Shown here in pieces: positions 43,522 through 52,213 of a DNA stretch of 64,000 bases (position 1 is the first letter of the stretch; every line of letters begins with the position of its first letter). The position numbers and the translations under genes are program-made. Location: the NCBI RefSeq assembly GCF_000430725.1, contig NZ_KE387214.1:17492-81491 (forward strand), in the 5' to 3' direction. Below the pieces are notes generated by a model. It was not told where the DNA came from. It was given only the letters and a program-made list of their open reading frames with translations, and searched no databases. Source of the DNA: Azohydromonas australica DSM 1124 (GTDB lineage Bacteria > Pseudomonadota > Gammaproteobacteria > Burkholderiales > Burkholderiaceae_C).

Positions 43522-43869
43522 TCACTGGGCGGTCTGCATCTGCGTGACGACAAAGGCGCCGCCTTGCTTCTCGACGTGGAAGCGCACCTTGTCGCCCACC
43601 TTGACGGCGTCGAGCATCGCGGCGTCCTTGACCTGGAACACCATGGTCATGCCCGGCATGTCCAGGTTCTTGATCTCGCCGTGCTTGAGAGTGACCTTGC
43701 CATTGGGCTTGTCGATGCGCCGCACCTCTCCGTCAGTCAGGTCAGCGGCTGCGGCGGCCGACGCGGCCGCGGCGGGATGGTGCGCTGCGTGATCGGCGTC
43801 GGACGTCTGGGCAGCCGCGGGCAGGATGCCAGCAGCGCCCAGCAGCGCGGCGAGGATGAGCTTCTTCAT
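43522..43869 (-). CDS. CusF-like periplasmic copper chaperone
   Basis: A 115-residue exported protein: signal peptide, short DADHAAHHPAA motif, then the CusF OB-fold domain with VTLKHGEIKNLDMPGMTMVF, where the His and the Met-X-X-Met-X-Met set correspond to the Cu(I)/Ag(I) ligands. It is the last gene before a gap in the multicopper-oxidase operon. It probably shuttles periplasmic copper to an efflux adaptor. Confidence 0.88.
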   Translation of the reverse strand: MKKLILAALLGAAGILPAAAQTSDADHAAHHPAAAASAAAAADLTDGEVRRIDKPNGKVTLKHGEIKNLDMPGMTMVFQVKDAAMLDAVKVGDKVRFHVEKQGGAFVVTQMQTAQ

Positions 43870-43884
43870 GGATCAGTCCCTTCT

Positions 43885-44340
43885 TCAGCGATAGGTTTGG
43901 TAGGTGACGGCCGTGCCGTCCTTGCGCAGCAGCAGCACGTCATAGGGGTCCTTCTGGCCGCCGTAGTCCGGGCCGTCCATGCCGGGCGAGCCCACGGGCA
44001 TGCCGGGCACGGCCAGTCCGATGGCCGTGGGGCGCTCCTTGAGCAGGCGCTGGATCTCGCGCGCCGGTACGTGACCTTCAAGGGCGTAACCACCGACGAG
44101 TGCCGTGTGACACGAGCCGTACTTCACGTCGAGCCCCAAGCGACTGCGCATCGCGGTGTTGCCGGTCTCGTTGACCTTGGTTGGGAAGCCGTTGGCCTGC
44201 AGGTGCGCGATCCAGTCCTTGCAGCAGCCGCAGGTCGGGCTCTTCCAGACCTCGACCAGCGGCGCATTGGCCGCGTGCACGAGCGACACGAAGGGCAGCA
44301 ATGCCAGCGTGCCGAGCAGTCGGCGGCGTTGAGTAATCAT
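43885..44340 (-). CDS. DUF411 periplasmic metal-binding protein
   Basis: A 151-residue exported protein, signal starting with RRR (possible Tat-like), followed by a DUF411 domain with thioredoxin-like opening VEVWKSPTCGCCKDWIAHLQ, MRSRLGL and SCHTALVGGYALEGHVPA. DUF411 proteins occur widely in copper and silver operons, and the CGCC plus the downstream Cys and His are probable ligands. It lies between the cupredoxin and CusF-like genes. Confidence 0.85.
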   Translation of the reverse strand: MITQRRRLLGTLALLPFVSLVHAANAPLVEVWKSPTCGCCKDWIAHLQANGFPTKVNETGNTAMRSRLGLDVKYGSCHTALVGGYALEGHVPAREIQRLLKERPTAIGLAVPGMPVGSPGMDGPDYGGQKDPYDVLLLRKDGTAVTYQTYR

Positions 44341-44370
44341 CGTTCGTCTCCTTGGAGCGTCCTGTCGGAA

Positions 44371-44949
44371 TCAGTGCTTGCGATCGGCATGGCCGCCGCT
44401 GGCCTGGGCGGACTTGGCCGGCTTGCCGGCAGCCACCTTCACGGCGCCCTTCATGCCGGCGTCATAGTGGCCGGGCTGCAGGCACGCGAAATCGACCTGG
44501 CCCGCCTTGGTGAACTGCCAGACCACTTCGCCACTCTGGCCAGGTGCGACCGTGATCTGGTTGGGGTCGGCGTGTTCCATCTCGGGGAACTTCTTCATCA
44601 GCTCGTAGTGCTCCTTCAGGGCCGCTTCGGTGCCGAGCACGAACTCGTGCTTCAACTGGCCCGAGTTCTTCACCACGAAGCGAATGGTCTCGCCTTGCCT
44701 GACGCGCACGCTCGACGGGTTGAAGCGCATGGCGTCGGTCATGTCGACGTTGACGGTGCGCGTGACCTTGTCGGGCTGGCCCGCTACGCCGATGGCGTCG
44801 GTGTCGCCATGGCCGTGTTCGTGGCCGTCGGCATGGGCGTGGCCCGTGGTGGTGGCCGGGGCGGCGTGGCTGTCGCCCTCATGCGCCAGGGCGGTGCCCG
44901 CGACGAAGAAGCCAGCGGCCAGGGCGAGCGTGAGTTGCTGCAGTTTCAT
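44371..44949 (-). CDS. Cupredoxin-domain periplasmic copper protein
   Basis: A 192-residue exported protein: signal peptide, His-rich linker (HAHADGHEHGHGDTD), and a plastocyanin/azurin-like cupredoxin domain. Type-1 copper ligand candidates are His in SGQLKHEFVLG, Cys in VDFACLQPGHYDAGMKG, the following His, and Met. The closing GGHADRKH adds His. It directly follows the multicopper oxidase gene and is a likely electron or copper partner. Confidence 0.87.
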   Translation of the reverse strand: MKLQQLTLALAAGFFVAGTALAHEGDSHAAPATTTGHAHADGHEHGHGDTDAIGVAGQPDKVTRTVNVDMTDAMRFNPSSVRVRQGETIRFVVKNSGQLKHEFVLGTEAALKEHYELMKKFPEMEHADPNQITVAPGQSGEVVWQFTKAGQVDFACLQPGHYDAGMKGAVKVAAGKPAKSAQASGGHADRKH

Positions 44950-44990
44950 GTGGGGGGTACTTCTGAATTCGGGAAACGGGTGCGGCGTCC

Positions 44991-46394
44991 TCAGTGGCCG
45001 GAATGGCCGCTGGGCTTGCGCACCTGGACTTCGGTGGGCGCTGTGCCCTTGTCGGCGCGCGGCATGGCGCTGCGCCCGGCGTCGCTGGAGCGCTCGGGCT
45101 CGGCGAGCTGGCCGGTCCACTCGTAGGCCACGGTGCCTGCCGGGTGCTTGAACCAGCCGGGGTCCGAGTAGTCGCCGGGTTTCTGGTCGCGGCGCACCTT
45201 GATGACGCTGAACATGCCGCCCATCTCCACGCCGCCGAACGGTCCCTCGCCGGTCATCATCGGCACCGTGTTGTCGGGCAGCGGCATGGTCATCTCGCCC
45301 ATGTCGGCCATGCCGCGCTCGCCCATGACCATGTAGTCGGGGATGAGCTTGCTGATCTTCCTGGCCACGCCGCTGTGGTCCACGCCGATCATCGTGGGCA
45401 CGTTGTGGCCCATGGCGTTCATGGTGTGGTGGCTCTTGTGGCAGTGGAAGGCCCAGTCGCCCTCCTCGTCGGCGATGAACTCCAGCTGGCGCATCTGGCC
45501 CACGCCGATGTCGGTCGTCACCTCCTGCCAGCGCGTGCTGCGCGGCGTGGGGCCGCCGTCGGTGCCGGTGATGGCGAACTCGTGCCCGTGGATGTGCATC
45601 GGGTGGTTCGTCATCGTGAGGTTGCCGATGCGCAGCCGCACCCGGTCACCCTGGCGCACGTTGAGCGAGTCGATGCCGGGGAAGACGCGGCTGTTCCACG
45701 TCCACAGATTGAAGTCCAGCATCGTCATGATCCGCGGCGTGTAGCTGCCCGGATCGATGTCGTAGGCGGAGAGCAGGAAGCAGAAGTCGCGGTCCGCCTC
45801 GTCGATGAGCGGATGCTTGGCCTTGGGGTGCGTGACCCAGAAGCCCATCATGCCCATGGCCATCTGCGTCATCTCGTCGGCGTGCGGGTGGTACATGAAG
45901 GTGCCGGGCCGCCGCGCCACGAACTCGTAGACGAAGGTCTTGCCCGGCGCAATGCCGGGCTGGGTCAGCCCCGTGACGCCATCCATGCCGTTGGGCAGGC
46001 GCTGGCCGTGCCAGTGCACGCTGGTGTGCTCGGGCAGCTTGTTGGTCACGAAGATGCGCACCCGGTCGCCCTCGACCACCTCGATGGTGGGTCCCGGCGA
46101 CTGGCCGTTGTAGCCCCACAGGTGCGCCTTGAAGCCCGGCGCCATCTCGCGCTCCACGGGCTCGGCCACCAGGTGGAATTCCTTGACCCCGCCCTTCATG
46201 CGCCAGGGCAGGGTCCAGCCGTTGAGCGTGACCACGGGGTTGTAGGGCCGCCCGGTGCCGGGCACGAGCGGCGGCATGGTGTCGGGCCTTGTCTGGATCA
46301 CGGGCTCGGGCAAGGCGGCCATGGCCACCTTGCTGACCGAGGCGGCGGCCACGGCGGCCGACCCGGCCAGGAAGCGACGTCGATTCGTCGTCAT
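44991..46394 (-). CDS. Multicopper oxidase (CopA/PcoA-type, Tat-exported)
   Basis: Periplasmic copper oxidase, 467 residues. It has a twin-arginine signal (TTNRRRFLAGSAAVAAAS) and the four copper-ligand motifs in order: HWHGQRLPNG, YHPHADE, HPMHIHGHEF and HCHKSHHTMNAMGH (type 1 plus trinuclear site). It oxidises Cu(I) to the less toxic Cu(II). It is shorter than classical PcoA and lacks its long Met-rich insert, though MGERGMADMGEMTMPLPDN is Met-rich. It sits between the TolC-type lipoprotein and cupredoxin genes. Confidence 0.9.
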   Translation of the reverse strand: MTTNRRRFLAGSAAVAAASVSKVAMAALPEPVIQTRPDTMPPLVPGTGRPYNPVVTLNGWTLPWRMKGGVKEFHLVAEPVEREMAPGFKAHLWGYNGQSPGPTIEVVEGDRVRIFVTNKLPEHTSVHWHGQRLPNGMDGVTGLTQPGIAPGKTFVYEFVARRPGTFMYHPHADEMTQMAMGMMGFWVTHPKAKHPLIDEADRDFCFLLSAYDIDPGSYTPRIMTMLDFNLWTWNSRVFPGIDSLNVRQGDRVRLRIGNLTMTNHPMHIHGHEFAITGTDGGPTPRSTRWQEVTTDIGVGQMRQLEFIADEEGDWAFHCHKSHHTMNAMGHNVPTMIGVDHSGVARKISKLIPDYMVMGERGMADMGEMTMPLPDNTVPMMTGEGPFGGVEMGGMFSVIKVRRDQKPGDYSDPGWFKHPAGTVAYEWTGQLAEPERSSDAGRSAMPRADKGTAPTEVQVRKPSGHSGH

Positions 46395-46434
46395 GGAAGG
46401 ACTCCAGAAAATGTCTTGGGCACGGGGGTGGCGC

Positions 46435-47898
46435 TCAATGGCCGCCCGCGCTGCCGCCGCCGGTCGCGGCCGGGGCGGCTTGCAGGGAAACGCCCGCGGT
46501 GGCGGGACGCCCGATGAGCGCGGACTGCAACGCCGCGTCGGCGAGCCAGAAGTCGCGCTGGGTGTTGACGGCCTGGGCCACGGCCGCGACCTGGTCGCGG
46601 GCGTCGGCCAGCAGCTCGAACACGCCGATGAGCATGCCGTTGTAGCGAAGCTGGTTCTCGTCGGAGATGGTCTTGCGCAGCGGCACGATCTCGTCGCGCC
46701 AGTGGCGCGCCAGGTCGAATGCGGTGCGGTAGCCGCCGTAGCTCTCGCGCACCTGCGAGGCCGCGTCCACGGCCAACTGCGTCGTGCGGTGGACGGCCGC
46801 CATGTAGCGCGCCTGGGCAGCACCCCGCGTCGCGTCGCCGGCATTGAAGATCGGCAGCGGCAGCGCCAGCTCGTAGCCGCGCTGGTGCGGCCGGCCGGAC
46901 TCGCTGTTGCGCACGGCGCCCAGCTCGAAGTCGCCCACCACGCTGGTGACGGTCGTGATGCCTTGCGAGCGGGCTGAGGACTCCAGCTCGGCGCGGGCCT
47001 GGCGCATGTCCAGGCGCTCGTCGAGCGCGGCCTGCATCACGGCGCGCTCCTCGCGCGGCGCGGCGGGCAGGTCCGGCAGCCGCTCGGGCAGCTTCAGGGC
47101 CTGCGCCTGGGCATCGTTGAGGCCCAGGGCACGCACCAGGGCCTCGCGGCTGGCCAGCGCTTCCTGCCGCGCGCGGGCCAGCTGGGCCACGGCCTCGGCG
47201 CTGAAGACCTGCTCGCGGGCGCGCTGCAGGCGGTTAAAGTTGCCGGCCGACTGCATGCGGCGCGCGAGCTCGGCGCCCGCGTCGGCGGTTTCCTTGACCT
47301 GCTCGAAGTAGGCCTGCGCCTGCACGGCCGCCACGGCGCGCACCCAGGCCTGGCGCGCCTGCGTCGCGGCCTGCACCACATCGCCGGCCATGCGCAGGCG
47401 GATCTGCTGCTGCTGCGCGTTGGCGATGCGCGTGCGCGCCGGCAGCAGCAACAGGTCCAGCAGCGGGAAGCTCAGCGCCCGCCCGATCTCCAGCTCGCGC
47501 TCACCGCCTTCGTTGCGCACCAGGCGCTCGAAGGCGAAGACCGGGTTGGGCAGCCGGGCCGACTGCGTTGCCTGGTAGGAGCTGGCCGCCGCATCCGACA
47601 GCAGCGCCTGCACGCCAGGGCTGTAGGCCAGCGCGATGCGCACCGCATCGTCGGCGGACAGAGGCTGCTGCAGCAGCCGGTCCACGTCAGTGCGCGCCTC
47701 CTGGCGCGCCTCGTCCGTGGTCAGCCACTTCAGCGGCGCGCCCAGGCGCTGGCTGGCCACGTCCTGCGCGAGCCCCAGGTTCTGCTGGACGGCCGTGCTG
47801 GCGCAGCCGCCCAACGCCAGCAATGCCAGCGCGGCGACGGCCAGGCGCTTGCGCGGCCGGGCGCGCACCGTGTCGTGGTTCGTGAACGGCGTCGTCAT
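46435..47898 (-). CDS. TolC-family outer-membrane lipoprotein
   Basis: Outer-membrane channel-type protein, 487 residues, with a lipobox (ALLALGGCAS) giving a lipidated Cys, and the double long-helix pattern of the OEP family (QARQAWVRAVAAVQAQAYFE, RERAVMQAALDERLDMRQ-like). No RND pump or adaptor gene is adjacent, so it may export copper with the distant cus pump or work as the CopB-like partner of the oxidase. It overlaps the upstream small gene by 4 bp. Confidence 0.87.
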   Translation of the reverse strand: MTTPFTNHDTVRARPRKRLAVAALALLALGGCASTAVQQNLGLAQDVASQRLGAPLKWLTTDEARQEARTDVDRLLQQPLSADDAVRIALAYSPGVQALLSDAAASSYQATQSARLPNPVFAFERLVRNEGGERELEIGRALSFPLLDLLLLPARTRIANAQQQQIRLRMAGDVVQAATQARQAWVRAVAAVQAQAYFEQVKETADAGAELARRMQSAGNFNRLQRAREQVFSAEAVAQLARARQEALASREALVRALGLNDAQAQALKLPERLPDLPAAPREERAVMQAALDERLDMRQARAELESSARSQGITTVTSVVGDFELGAVRNSESGRPHQRGYELALPLPIFNAGDATRGAAQARYMAAVHRTTQLAVDAASQVRESYGGYRTAFDLARHWRDEIVPLRKTISDENQLRYNGMLIGVFELLADARDQVAAVAQAVNTQRDFWLADAALQSALIGRPATAGVSLQAAPAATGGGSAGGH

Positions 47899-48254
47899 GG
47901 CTTGGCGGGGGCGTGGTGGTTCGAGTGCGAGCCGCCGGCGGCATCGGGCACGGGTGCGCTGGCGCTGGCCGCAGCGGGCCGGGCGTCAGGCGCCTGGATC
48001 TCCCGGGCGTAGGCCTTCCAGCCGCCGATGCGGCCGACGGTGTCGTTGGTCTCGCGCCAGGGGCGGACTGGTTCGTCGGTGAAGGCCCGATAGCCTTCGA
48101 AGGTGGAGCGGTAGACGGGTTGCGGCGCGGCCGGCGTGGCGGCGCCTTGCGCCGCGGCCAGGGCCGGGACGGCGATGAGCACCGCAACTGCGGCGGTGCA
48201 GGACCATGAGGCCATGAGGATGCTCGCTGGACGGGCCCGGCGCGGCCGCATCAA
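47895..48254 (-). CDS. Small exported hypothetical protein of the copper operon
   Basis: A 119-residue protein with a basic signal region (MMRPRRARP, then CTAAVAVLIAVPALAAAQG) and a short domain with YRSTFEGYRAFTDEPVRPWR, followed by a tail containing SHSNHHAPAKP. The start at 48254 gives the better signal peptide; Met14 (48215) is an alternative. The stop overlaps the TolC-type gene (ATGA). Function unknown; periplasmic location likely. Confidence 0.7.
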   Translation of the reverse strand: MMRPRRARPASILMASWSCTAAVAVLIAVPALAAAQGAATPAAPQPVYRSTFEGYRAFTDEPVRPWRETNDTVGRIGGWKAYAREIQAPDARPAAASASAPVPDAAGGSHSNHHAPAKP

Positions 48255-48351
48255 TGCAGCCGGTGGGGCAAGGACGTGAGTGGCGGCGGATGCGCAGCCG
48301 CTGCGCCGTCAGACGACGGCCAGGCGAGCCACGACCCGCGCCAAGGGCGCG

Positions 48352-48750
48352 TCAGGCGAACAGGAGGCGGGGTGGACGGTCCGGGCCGTCCGTTAGAAAC
48401 GCCACGGCGCTGAGAAACAGTGGCGTCGGCGGCGCCATGGCATCGACAGCCGCCTCGAAACGCAGCGTGGCCGCAGGCAGCGCCGCCGTGACGCAGCAGG
48501 CTGCACAGGCGCTGCACTTGTGCTGCGCGCTCTTGTGCAGATCCTGCGTGGCGGCTGCGTCGTCGTGGGCAAGCGCCTCGACGGCGTCGTGGTGGTGCGC
48601 CGCGTGGTCGTGTTCCCCGATGACGGCGGCGGCCACGGCCATGCGGTCATGGCCCGGACCGCACACGCGCAGCGAGGCCGCGACGCTGCCCTGCAAGGGC
48701 AGCGCGACGGCCAACAGCCACATCATCGCGATCCGGAAAACACGCCACAT
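48352..48750 (-). CDS. Small Cys/His-rich membrane/periplasmic protein
   Basis: A 132-residue protein and the first gene of the multicopper-oxidase operon. It has a signal or membrane helix (IAMMWLLAVALPLQGSVAAS), a His-rich stretch (GEHDHAAHHHDAVEALAHDD), a Cys cluster (HKCSACAACC), and a hydrophobic end. It resembles DUF2946-like copper-operon proteins, as do those at 21876, 29593 and 41875. It is driven by the CueR promoter at 48810. Confidence 0.7.
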   Translation of the reverse strand: MWRVFRIAMMWLLAVALPLQGSVAASLRVCGPGHDRMAVAAAVIGEHDHAAHHHDAVEALAHDDAAATQDLHKSAQHKCSACAACCVTAALPAATLRFEAAVDAMAPPTPLFLSAVAFLTDGPDRPPRLLFA

Positions 48751-48809
48751 GACGGTAGTTTAGTTGCCCCATGTCAAGCGCACAGGGCTGTAGTTTCCAT
48801 ATGGCAGCA

Positions 48810-48840
48810 AGTGTGAACCTTCCCCCTGTGACAAGGTCAA
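48810..48840 (-). promoter_or_regulatory. CueR-type promoter of the multicopper-oxidase operon
   Basis: Minus strand: TTGACC (48835-48840), 19-bp spacer with ACCTTGTC...GGGAAGGT, CACACT (48810-48815). The -35 box directly abuts the presumed Tn3 right end at 48841. Confidence 0.75.
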
Positions 48841-48878
48841 GGGGCCCAGTGTGCGAAAAAGGCGCTTACAAACTGCAA
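48841..48878 (+). repeat. Putative right terminal repeat of the Tn3 element
   Basis: Starts GGGGCCCAGTGTGCGAAAAA and continues GGCGCTTACAAACTGCAA. GGGG ends and an internal A-run with GCTTAC are typical of Tn3 termini. The match to the left end is imperfect. Confidence 0.4.
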
Positions 48879-48928
48879 ATGCCCGCCGCCATTCTTGAGC
48901 GCAGACCGGTCCATCCACGGCTGGCTTC

Positions 48929-51877
48929 TCAGGCATGGCCTGTTCGAAGACTGGGCGACCGCTCACCTCGTGCCTGGATCAAGGACTCGACGTACCGTTC
49001 GACGCCAAAACGCATCGTGCCGCGGAAGTTGATGTGCCCGAAATGCGCTGGCCCGATGCGCCGCAGCCAGTCGTCCTCGATGCGCATGCCACTGTTGCGC
49101 AGCGCGAGGACCACGTCGTTCATGCGATGGGTATTGAAGGCGAGGACCACATTCGTCAGCAGCGTGTGCGCACCCGAGATCGCCCGCAGTTCGTCAGGTC
49201 GCCGGCCTCGCTCTGGCGCGATCCGGCCGCTGTAAACCGCGCGCTGCAACTGGTGCACAGATTCACCGCGCGAGAGCAGCGTGTGGATCTCGCGCCGGAA
49301 GTCCGCCACGGCCAAATAGTCACACAAGAACACCGTGCGAAGCAGCCGACCCAGATGCTCGGCAGCCCGGTGCACGGGATCGCCACGAGCCGCCGAGCCG
49401 AAGCGCTGCATCACCTGCGCGGCCGACACCCGGCCACTGCGAATGGACGCGCCCAGGCGCAGCAGCTCCGGCCAGCCGCGCTCGATGGCCTTGAGCGAAA
49501 CGCGTCGTTCCGTCACGGCGTCCAATTCGTCGGGAATGAGAAACGGCCTGGGCAGGAAAAGCTTGCGCTCGGCCAGGTCGCGCAGGCGCGGACACAGGTC
49601 GAACCCCAAAACCTTCGCGATGCCCATGGCGGCGTCCGTCCAGCCGTGGGTATCGCAAGCAACCAATGACAGCCTGATGCGGTCTTCGACGCGGTTGTGC
49701 TGCTCGACGCCCTCGATGGCCGCACCTGCCTGGCGCTCGCCCAGCACGATGGGCTGGTCATAGACGATGCCCCAGCGGTCGCGCAGGTGGGTGTAGATGC
49801 CCGCGGCGTAGGTGCGCCGGCGTGGATCGACGCGCGCATTCCACAGGTGCCGTGACGCATCGAGCGCGAGCATGTCGCTCGACGCCTTGTCGCCTTCGCC
49901 CCAGAGTGCCGCCAGTGGGATGCGGCTCTGGAATTCGGCCACGCGTTCGTTGGCGCGACGCAGCCGGCCGCTGCCCTCGATGGCGCGCATGGCCACCAGG
50001 ATCTGTGCGGCGTCCAGCTCGGGAATCATGTGCGCCACGCCTCGGGCATCGAGGTCCGTGCCGTGCGCCAGCAGCGCACCGTACACCGCAAGGAGCTCTT
50101 GCGAGGAGGTTGCCCGGTGTCCGAGCAGCGCGTCGCTGAAGTTGGTGGCGGCGTCCACCTCAAGAAGCAGCTCAGGCAGCTGGACGTCACCGATGCGCTG
50201 GTAGATGGCCTCACGGGTACGCACCGGCTCGCCGTCGTCGGGCAGCGCCAGAAGGGCTGGCAGATGCAGCATGCGATCCGTGCCGATCTCCACCTTGCCC
50301 ACGCGCAGAGCTTCCACCACGGCCTGCATGCCCGCGTGGATGGCGGCCACCAGCGGCATCAGCAGCGCGTCGAACGATTCCGGCACGCCCAGCAGCTCCA
50401 CATGCTCGCGCTGCTGCAGTGCCCACTGCTGTGGCGGGATAAGCAACTGCTCGCGGCTCTGGAAGCTCAAGGAATGGTCGATCCATACCGAGCCGCGCCG
50501 CAGGCTGCGCCGCAGTGCCAGCATCGTGCTGGCTTCGAAGGCCCGCCAGCCGGCCTTGCGGTCCCGCTGGTGAACCAGGCTTCTCCATGCCGCTCCAACG
50601 TCCGGCAGCTCGTCGCGCCCGCCGTCCTTGTGGCCAGGACGGGCACGCAGCGCTGTCCACGCCTGCCATTGTGTGAACCCGGCGTCCTTGGACCCTCCCT
50701 GGAACTCCAGGCTTGAGAGCACGTCGAGACAGGCATGGACACGGGTCGAGTCCTCGGCCAAAGCCTTGCGTACCCGCGATGCGAAGCTGACCGGCACGGC
50801 ATCGCCGACCGCAGCCAGCAGCTCCTGCGCCTGCAGCACGCGTTCCTCCCAGGACTTGGCGCCGTCGTGCAGCACCGCCTTGGCCAGGGCGGCCTGCCGC
50901 AGTTGGCTCGCACTTTCCTGGGCGTGCCGGGTGCGGGCACGCTCGGCCGCCGAGCGCACAAGCTGCTGTGCGCGCCGGCTGGCCAAATGCAGCGCCGCGT
51001 CGGTGAGCTCCAGCAGCGTCACCCGCAGAAAGCACACCACCTCGACGAGCTGCGCGGCGAGCTTGATGTCGCGGGACCGGTAGGGCCGGCGGGCCTGGAT
51101 CTGTCGCGCGTAGGCCTGTTGCCGTGCCAGCACAACGCCGGAGAGATCCCATTCGTGCACGCCAAGGCCCTTGAGGTAGCGCACCTTCTCCATCGTCTCG
51201 GCCAGCGTGGTGGGACTGTGGCGCCTGGGCGGCGTCTTGAGCCATTCGATGCGGCTCACGTCCGTGCCGGGCCGCGGAGCGTGGACAGCCAGCAGCAGCT
51301 TCGCAGCCTTCGCGCGGCCCACGGCATCGGCCACGCAGATCACGATCTGCGTCTCGATTTTTGCGAAGGCATCGCGCGCCCAGTCCAGCAGCCGGCGGCT
51401 CGACGGAATCAGGATGCGGCGGGTGAACAGCCAGTGCCTGGCCGCCTGCACCAGATCGTCGGTGTGCGCGGCATCCTGCGCCTGTACCTCCAGCGCCGAC
51501 ACGAGGTTTTGCTCCTGCGCGGGTTCGAGCGCGGTGAGGCCGAGGTATTCCTTGGCCCAACGCTGGTGAGCGAAAAGGGTCTGCTTGCGCCGATAGGTGG
51601 ATCGCAGGCTGGCGATGGACGGGGCCGCCACGCCGAGGGCGCCGGCCGCGTAGCGCAGCAGGTTGCGCGGCAGGACGGTGAAGCCATCCAACGGACGACC
51701 GGCCACACGCATGAACAGCACCATCAACGCCGCGGCCAGCTGGTGCCCCTCCCGGAACTGCTCCTTCACAGCCTCGACGTCGGCCTTGGTGAGCGAGAAG
51801 AAATGCTCCCGGTCGAAATCGCTCAGCCGCCCCGGCAGGCAGTCGCATCCAACGAAGCGATCGGCAAATGCGGACAT
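48929..51877 (-). CDS. tnpA: Tn3-family transposase
   Basis: A 982-residue DDE transposase of Tn3-family length. N-terminal DNA-binding half: FSLTKADVEAVKEQFREGHQ and RRKQTLFAHQRWAKEYLGL. C-terminal catalytic half: GWTDAAMGIAKVLGFDLCPR, LGRLLRTVFLCDYLAVADFR and the conserved closing LTNVVLAFNTHRMNDVVLAL, NFRGTMRFGVERY. It cuts and pastes in a replicative manner using the element ends. The gene appears intact. No resolvase lies beside it. Confidence 0.92.
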   Translation of the reverse strand: MSAFADRFVGCDCLPGRLSDFDREHFFSLTKADVEAVKEQFREGHQLAAALMVLFMRVAGRPLDGFTVLPRNLLRYAAGALGVAAPSIASLRSTYRRKQTLFAHQRWAKEYLGLTALEPAQEQNLVSALEVQAQDAAHTDDLVQAARHWLFTRRILIPSSRRLLDWARDAFAKIETQIVICVADAVGRAKAAKLLLAVHAPRPGTDVSRIEWLKTPPRRHSPTTLAETMEKVRYLKGLGVHEWDLSGVVLARQQAYARQIQARRPYRSRDIKLAAQLVEVVCFLRVTLLELTDAALHLASRRAQQLVRSAAERARTRHAQESASQLRQAALAKAVLHDGAKSWEERVLQAQELLAAVGDAVPVSFASRVRKALAEDSTRVHACLDVLSSLEFQGGSKDAGFTQWQAWTALRARPGHKDGGRDELPDVGAAWRSLVHQRDRKAGWRAFEASTMLALRRSLRRGSVWIDHSLSFQSREQLLIPPQQWALQQREHVELLGVPESFDALLMPLVAAIHAGMQAVVEALRVGKVEIGTDRMLHLPALLALPDDGEPVRTREAIYQRIGDVQLPELLLEVDAATNFSDALLGHRATSSQELLAVYGALLAHGTDLDARGVAHMIPELDAAQILVAMRAIEGSGRLRRANERVAEFQSRIPLAALWGEGDKASSDMLALDASRHLWNARVDPRRRTYAAGIYTHLRDRWGIVYDQPIVLGERQAGAAIEGVEQHNRVEDRIRLSLVACDTHGWTDAAMGIAKVLGFDLCPRLRDLAERKLFLPRPFLIPDELDAVTERRVSLKAIERGWPELLRLGASIRSGRVSAAQVMQRFGSAARGDPVHRAAEHLGRLLRTVFLCDYLAVADFRREIHTLLSRGESVHQLQRAVYSGRIAPERGRRPDELRAISGAHTLLTNVVLAFNTHRMNDVVLALRNSGMRIEDDWLRRIGPAHFGHINFRGTMRFGVERYVESLIQARGERSPSLRTGHA

Positions 51878-52041
51878 CGCTGCCTCGGCGCAGGAAGTGG
51901 GGTGCCGACTCTACTGGGTGAAAGTGGGGGCCGCCATCGGTCATCAGCTGGTTCAGACCATGGCTGGTGTTTCGGGGCCAACTCAGTCTGAGCCGAGAAA
52001 TAAGTAATAACCCTAAATAGCTCGAAAGCAACTGGACGTAA

Positions 52042-52081
52042 CCACAAGCGCACCTTTTTGCACAAGGAGTCCGTCCACCCC
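52042..52081 (-). repeat. Putative left terminal repeat of the Tn3 element
   Basis: Reading inward on the minus strand it starts GGGGTGGACGGACTCCTTGT and continues GCAAAAAGGTGCGCTTGTGG. The A-run at position 23-27 and GCGCTT after it fit a Tn3 terminal repeat of about 38-40 bp. It cuts istB. Confidence 0.5.
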
Positions 52082-52194
52082 GTGTAGGCGAGCTTGGACT
52101 CGATGGCCTGGCGGTTACGGGCCTCCAGCGAGTCGAGGATGCCCGACAGGCGCAGCTGCTTCAGGTGCGGGCTCAGTACTGGCATGGGGTTCAT
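52082..52194 (-). pseudogene. istB: istB fragment (5' end)
   Basis: From ATG 52194 the frame encodes the conserved IstB opening (MPVLSPHLKQLRLSGILDSL and ARNRQAIESKLAYT) and then runs into the Tn3 end. The AAA+ ATPase domain is entirely missing. Confidence 0.85.
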
Positions 52195-52213
52195 GGCAAG
52201 CACTCCAGGTGGG

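Larger units (their letters stand above)
48841..52081 (-). mobile_element. Tn3-family element (transposase only)
   Basis: About 3.24 kb holding one Tn3-type transposase gene and no resolvase. The left end is sharp: istB homology stops at 52082, and GGGG on the minus strand begins there. The right end is less certain. Both ends start with GGGG and share TGTGC(G)AAAAAGG(T)GCGCTT, offset by 8 bp relative to the GGGG. Confidence 0.6.

Noticed and set aside
43564..45126. 520-codon plus-strand frame across the CusF, DUF411 and cupredoxin genes
   Set aside because: It spans three well-supported opposite-strand genes and shows no motifs.
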